Below are positions 6,791 to 8,247 of a stretch of DNA of 8,247 nucleotides, one piece after another; position 1 is the first letter of the stretch; the number at the start of each line of letters is the position of its first letter. The position numbers were made by a program, and so were the translations under genes. The notes under the pieces are model-generated. The model ran no database searches and was not told the origin of the DNA. It saw only the letters and a list, made by a program, of their open reading frames with translations. This stretch comes from DATJUF01 sp035524095 (lineage in GTDB: Bacteria; Desulfobacterota; Binatia; Binatales; Binataceae), in assembly GCA_035524095.1 (NCBI GenBank), contig DATKPK010000170.1, positions 1 through 8,247 of the forward strand, read 5' to 3'.

Positions 6791-7837
6791 ATGAAGCGCG
6801 AGTTGAGTGGCATCGAGTTGCTGCGCTTTCTTTGCGCCATGACAGTCCTTATCGCGCATTACCAGGTGTTCTTCGCCACCGGCGCGTGGCATCAAGTTGA
6901 TCGCTCGGGTTATCCGCTATATGCAGTTCTCGCGCCAGCATATGAGAGAGGCGATTGGGCCGTTCAGTTTTTCTGGGCAATCTCCGGTTTTATCTTTTAC
7001 TATCGGTACGGGCGATCCGTCAGCGAGGGCAAGACAGGAGCGCGGGAGTTTGCTGTCAGGCGGTTTTCGCGCCTTTATCCTCTGCATTTTGCAACCCTCG
7101 TGGCGGTCGCAATTGGACAATACGTCTATTTTATCGGCCACGGCACAGCGTTTGTTACCCCGGACAATAACGCGAAAACTTTCGTCAGCCAGCTTTTCTT
7201 TGCATCGAACTGGTTCACATCCGAGCTGTCTTTCAACGTACAGATATGGAGCATCTCGGTCGAAATCCTCGTCTATATCGCCTTTTTCCTGATCGTTAGA
7301 AACCTTGGCTTTGGTCCAGCGGTGGCGATCATTGCAGCGATGATTAGCTGGCTCTTGCTCGAGCTGGCTCCCAAACCGTTTAATCATTCAGTATTTGAAT
7401 GTGGGATCTACTTCTTCTTTGGCGGTCTTGTGTCATTGTATCACAAGGCGCGACCGGCATTGCCGATCGCGGGAGCTGCTATGGTCCTCGCCATAGTTTC
7501 TCTCCTGTATGGCATCATCCCCATGGGCACCAAGCCCGCTTTGGCGCTCGCACTATCTTGCATCGTGGTCTTCGCCAGAACCGAACACGCTCTCCTTGAT
7601 CGCGTTGCGTTCCTTGGGAACGCAACCTATTCCTCTTACCTGATACATTTTCCGATGCAGCTTGCGATGGTTGTCGCCATCGATGCCGCAGGAATTAGCC
7701 GTCACTTGATGATGAACGTACCGGCACTACTGCTCTATCTCGCATTTGTAGTTGCCTGCTCCCTGATCGTTTATCGGTGGTTCGAGGAGCCCATGCAGGA
7801 TTATTTCCGCAGAGTGCCTGCTGCCCAGTTGGGGTAG
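6791..7837 (+). CDS. Acyltransferase-3 family (OafA-like) integral membrane O-acyltransferase
   Basis: This 348-residue, strongly hydrophobic protein has about ten predicted membrane helices, as usual for the acyltransferase-3 family (350-400 residues). It begins with the family's IELLRFLCAM opening (8-17) and the conserved His23 in IAHY. It continues with FFWAISGFIFYY (60-71), RRFSRLYPLHF (90-100), WSISVEILVY (153-162) and YSSYLIHFP (280-288), and closes on YRWFEEP (328-334). Members transfer acetyl or other acyl groups from cytoplasmic donors to sugars of exopolysaccharide, O-antigen, Nod factor or antibiotics. No C-terminal SGNH domain is present. The ATG at 6791 has AGGGG about 6 bases upstream. 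It diverges from the minus-strand operon and is not co-transcribed with it, but it adds a second, unrelated acyltransferase to the locus. All motifs appear intact; the acceptor is unknown. Confidence 0.92.
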   Translation: MKRELSGIELLRFLCAMTVLIAHYQVFFATGAWHQVDRSGYPLYAVLAPAYERGDWAVQFFWAISGFIFYYRYGRSVSEGKTGAREFAVRRFSRLYPLHFATLVAVAIGQYVYFIGHGTAFVTPDNNAKTFVSQLFFASNWFTSELSFNVQIWSISVEILVYIAFFLIVRNLGFGPAVAIIAAMISWLLLELAPKPFNHSVFECGIYFFFGGLVSLYHKARPALPIAGAAMVLAIVSLLYGIIPMGTKPALALALSCIVVFARTEHALLDRVAFLGNATYSSYLIHFPMQLAMVVAIDAAGISRHLMMNVPALLLYLAFVVACSLIVYRWFEEPMQDYFRRVPAAQLG

Positions 7838-8158
7838 GGGTGGAGGTGACCGATGACACGGCGGTGATTTACGCCGAGAAGACCTTGCCATCGTGCCCAC
7901 CTTTACCTCCGAGTGTGGCCCAGCCGATCCGCACAGCGGAAACCTTGCCCCTCGGACAAGAAGGTCGTCTTCGTGCAGCATGCCGTCCAGATCAGAAGCG
8001 CAGCATCACCAAAGCTACGCTGTCTGCTGCTAATAGATTGCCGGGGCACGTCGGCATCCTGAGCACGTCGCTTTGCCGCTCTTGCTCACCATCCGTTCCA
8101 CGATCGCGACGTCACTGTCATTGCCTGTGGCCGCCTCTGACTGCATCGCGAGAGGATC
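7838..8158. other. Gene-poor stretch after the acyltransferase, probably degenerate mobile-element DNA
   Basis: I find no protein in any frame here that I recognise. One plus-strand frame is open from about 7840 to the window end, but it has no family-like motifs and an odd Pro/Arg/Ser/Cys-rich composition. A short inverted repeat, CGGCG and CGCCG around 7859-7876, lacks a T tract, so no terminator can be called for the upstream gene. Its position next to a transposase remnant suggests decayed insertion-sequence or island-border DNA. Confidence 0.35.
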
Positions 8159-8245
8159 GTGCGCAAGAACCCGTTTTGGCTGAGCGACGAACAGTGGCGG
8201 CGGATCGAGCCCGGCGGAATCAAACGGTCGTCGCAACACTTCTAG
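8159..8245 (+). pseudogene. IS5-type transposase N-terminal remnant
   Basis: From the GTG at 8159 the frame reads VRKNPFWLSDEQWRRIEP, closely matching the N-terminal helix of IS5-group transposases, which begin (M)..FWLSDEQW.RIEP and go on with LLP and a basic region. Here the match stops after residue 18 (base 8212). The frame then reads GGIKRSSQHF to a TAG at 8243-8245, which does not fit the family. The gene is therefore cut off by a deletion or by insertion of other DNA at about 8212. No terminal inverted repeat could be identified. It marks past transposition at this end of the window. Confidence 0.6.
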
Positions 8246-8247
8246 AT

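Noticed and set aside
8030..8239. 69-codon minus-strand frame at the right edge
   Set aside because: It is antisense to the recognisable transposase remnant, shows no family motifs and has no ribosome binding site that I can see.

Overview
The window looks like an accessory (genomic-island-like) segment of a Gram-negative proteobacterium. An alphaproteobacterium of the Bradyrhizobium/Rhizobiales type is my best guess. The guess rests on the protein flavour (PQQ dehydrogenase fused to cytochrome c, a small RlpA-like relic, an IS5-type transposase remnant) and on a GC level that looks moderate by eye. I could not compute composition or run searches, so the taxonomy is inference.

Minus strand, 1-5720: five genes run in one direction with tight spacing and read as one operon. 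In transcription order they are: a membrane-anchored PQQ-dependent sugar dehydrogenase with a C-terminal cytochrome c domain (GTG start at 5720); 50 bases later an FkbH-like HAD/GNAT protein; an acyl carrier protein whose ATG overlaps the FkbH stop (ATGA); four bases on, a double hot-dog (MaoC-like) plus short-chain reductase fusion; and, 72 bases on, the N-terminus of an MBOAT O-acyltransferase that runs off the left edge. FkbH proteins load a three-carbon glyceryl unit onto a carrier protein. MBOAT proteins such as DltB and AlgI move acyl groups to extracellular polymers. The set therefore suggests a route in which a small acyl group is built on a dedicated carrier protein and then exported onto a surface glycan or lipid. 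This function is inferred.

Centre, 5721-6790: a roughly 460-base non-coding, locally AT-rich stretch separates the operon from plus-strand genes. It holds a good minus-strand -10 (TATAAT) inside an inverted repeat, and a GC-rich hairpin. Next comes a signal-peptide ORF whose downstream part is a frame-broken RlpA-like double-psi beta-barrel, so I call the whole a pseudogene.

Plus strand, 6791-7837: an intact acyltransferase-3 (OafA-type) integral membrane protein. It is a second, unrelated O-acyltransferase, divergent from the operon.

Right edge, 7838-8247: no intact gene. A short transposase N-terminal remnant (IS5-type) starts at 8159 and breaks off after about 18 codons, which suggests eroded insertion-sequence debris.
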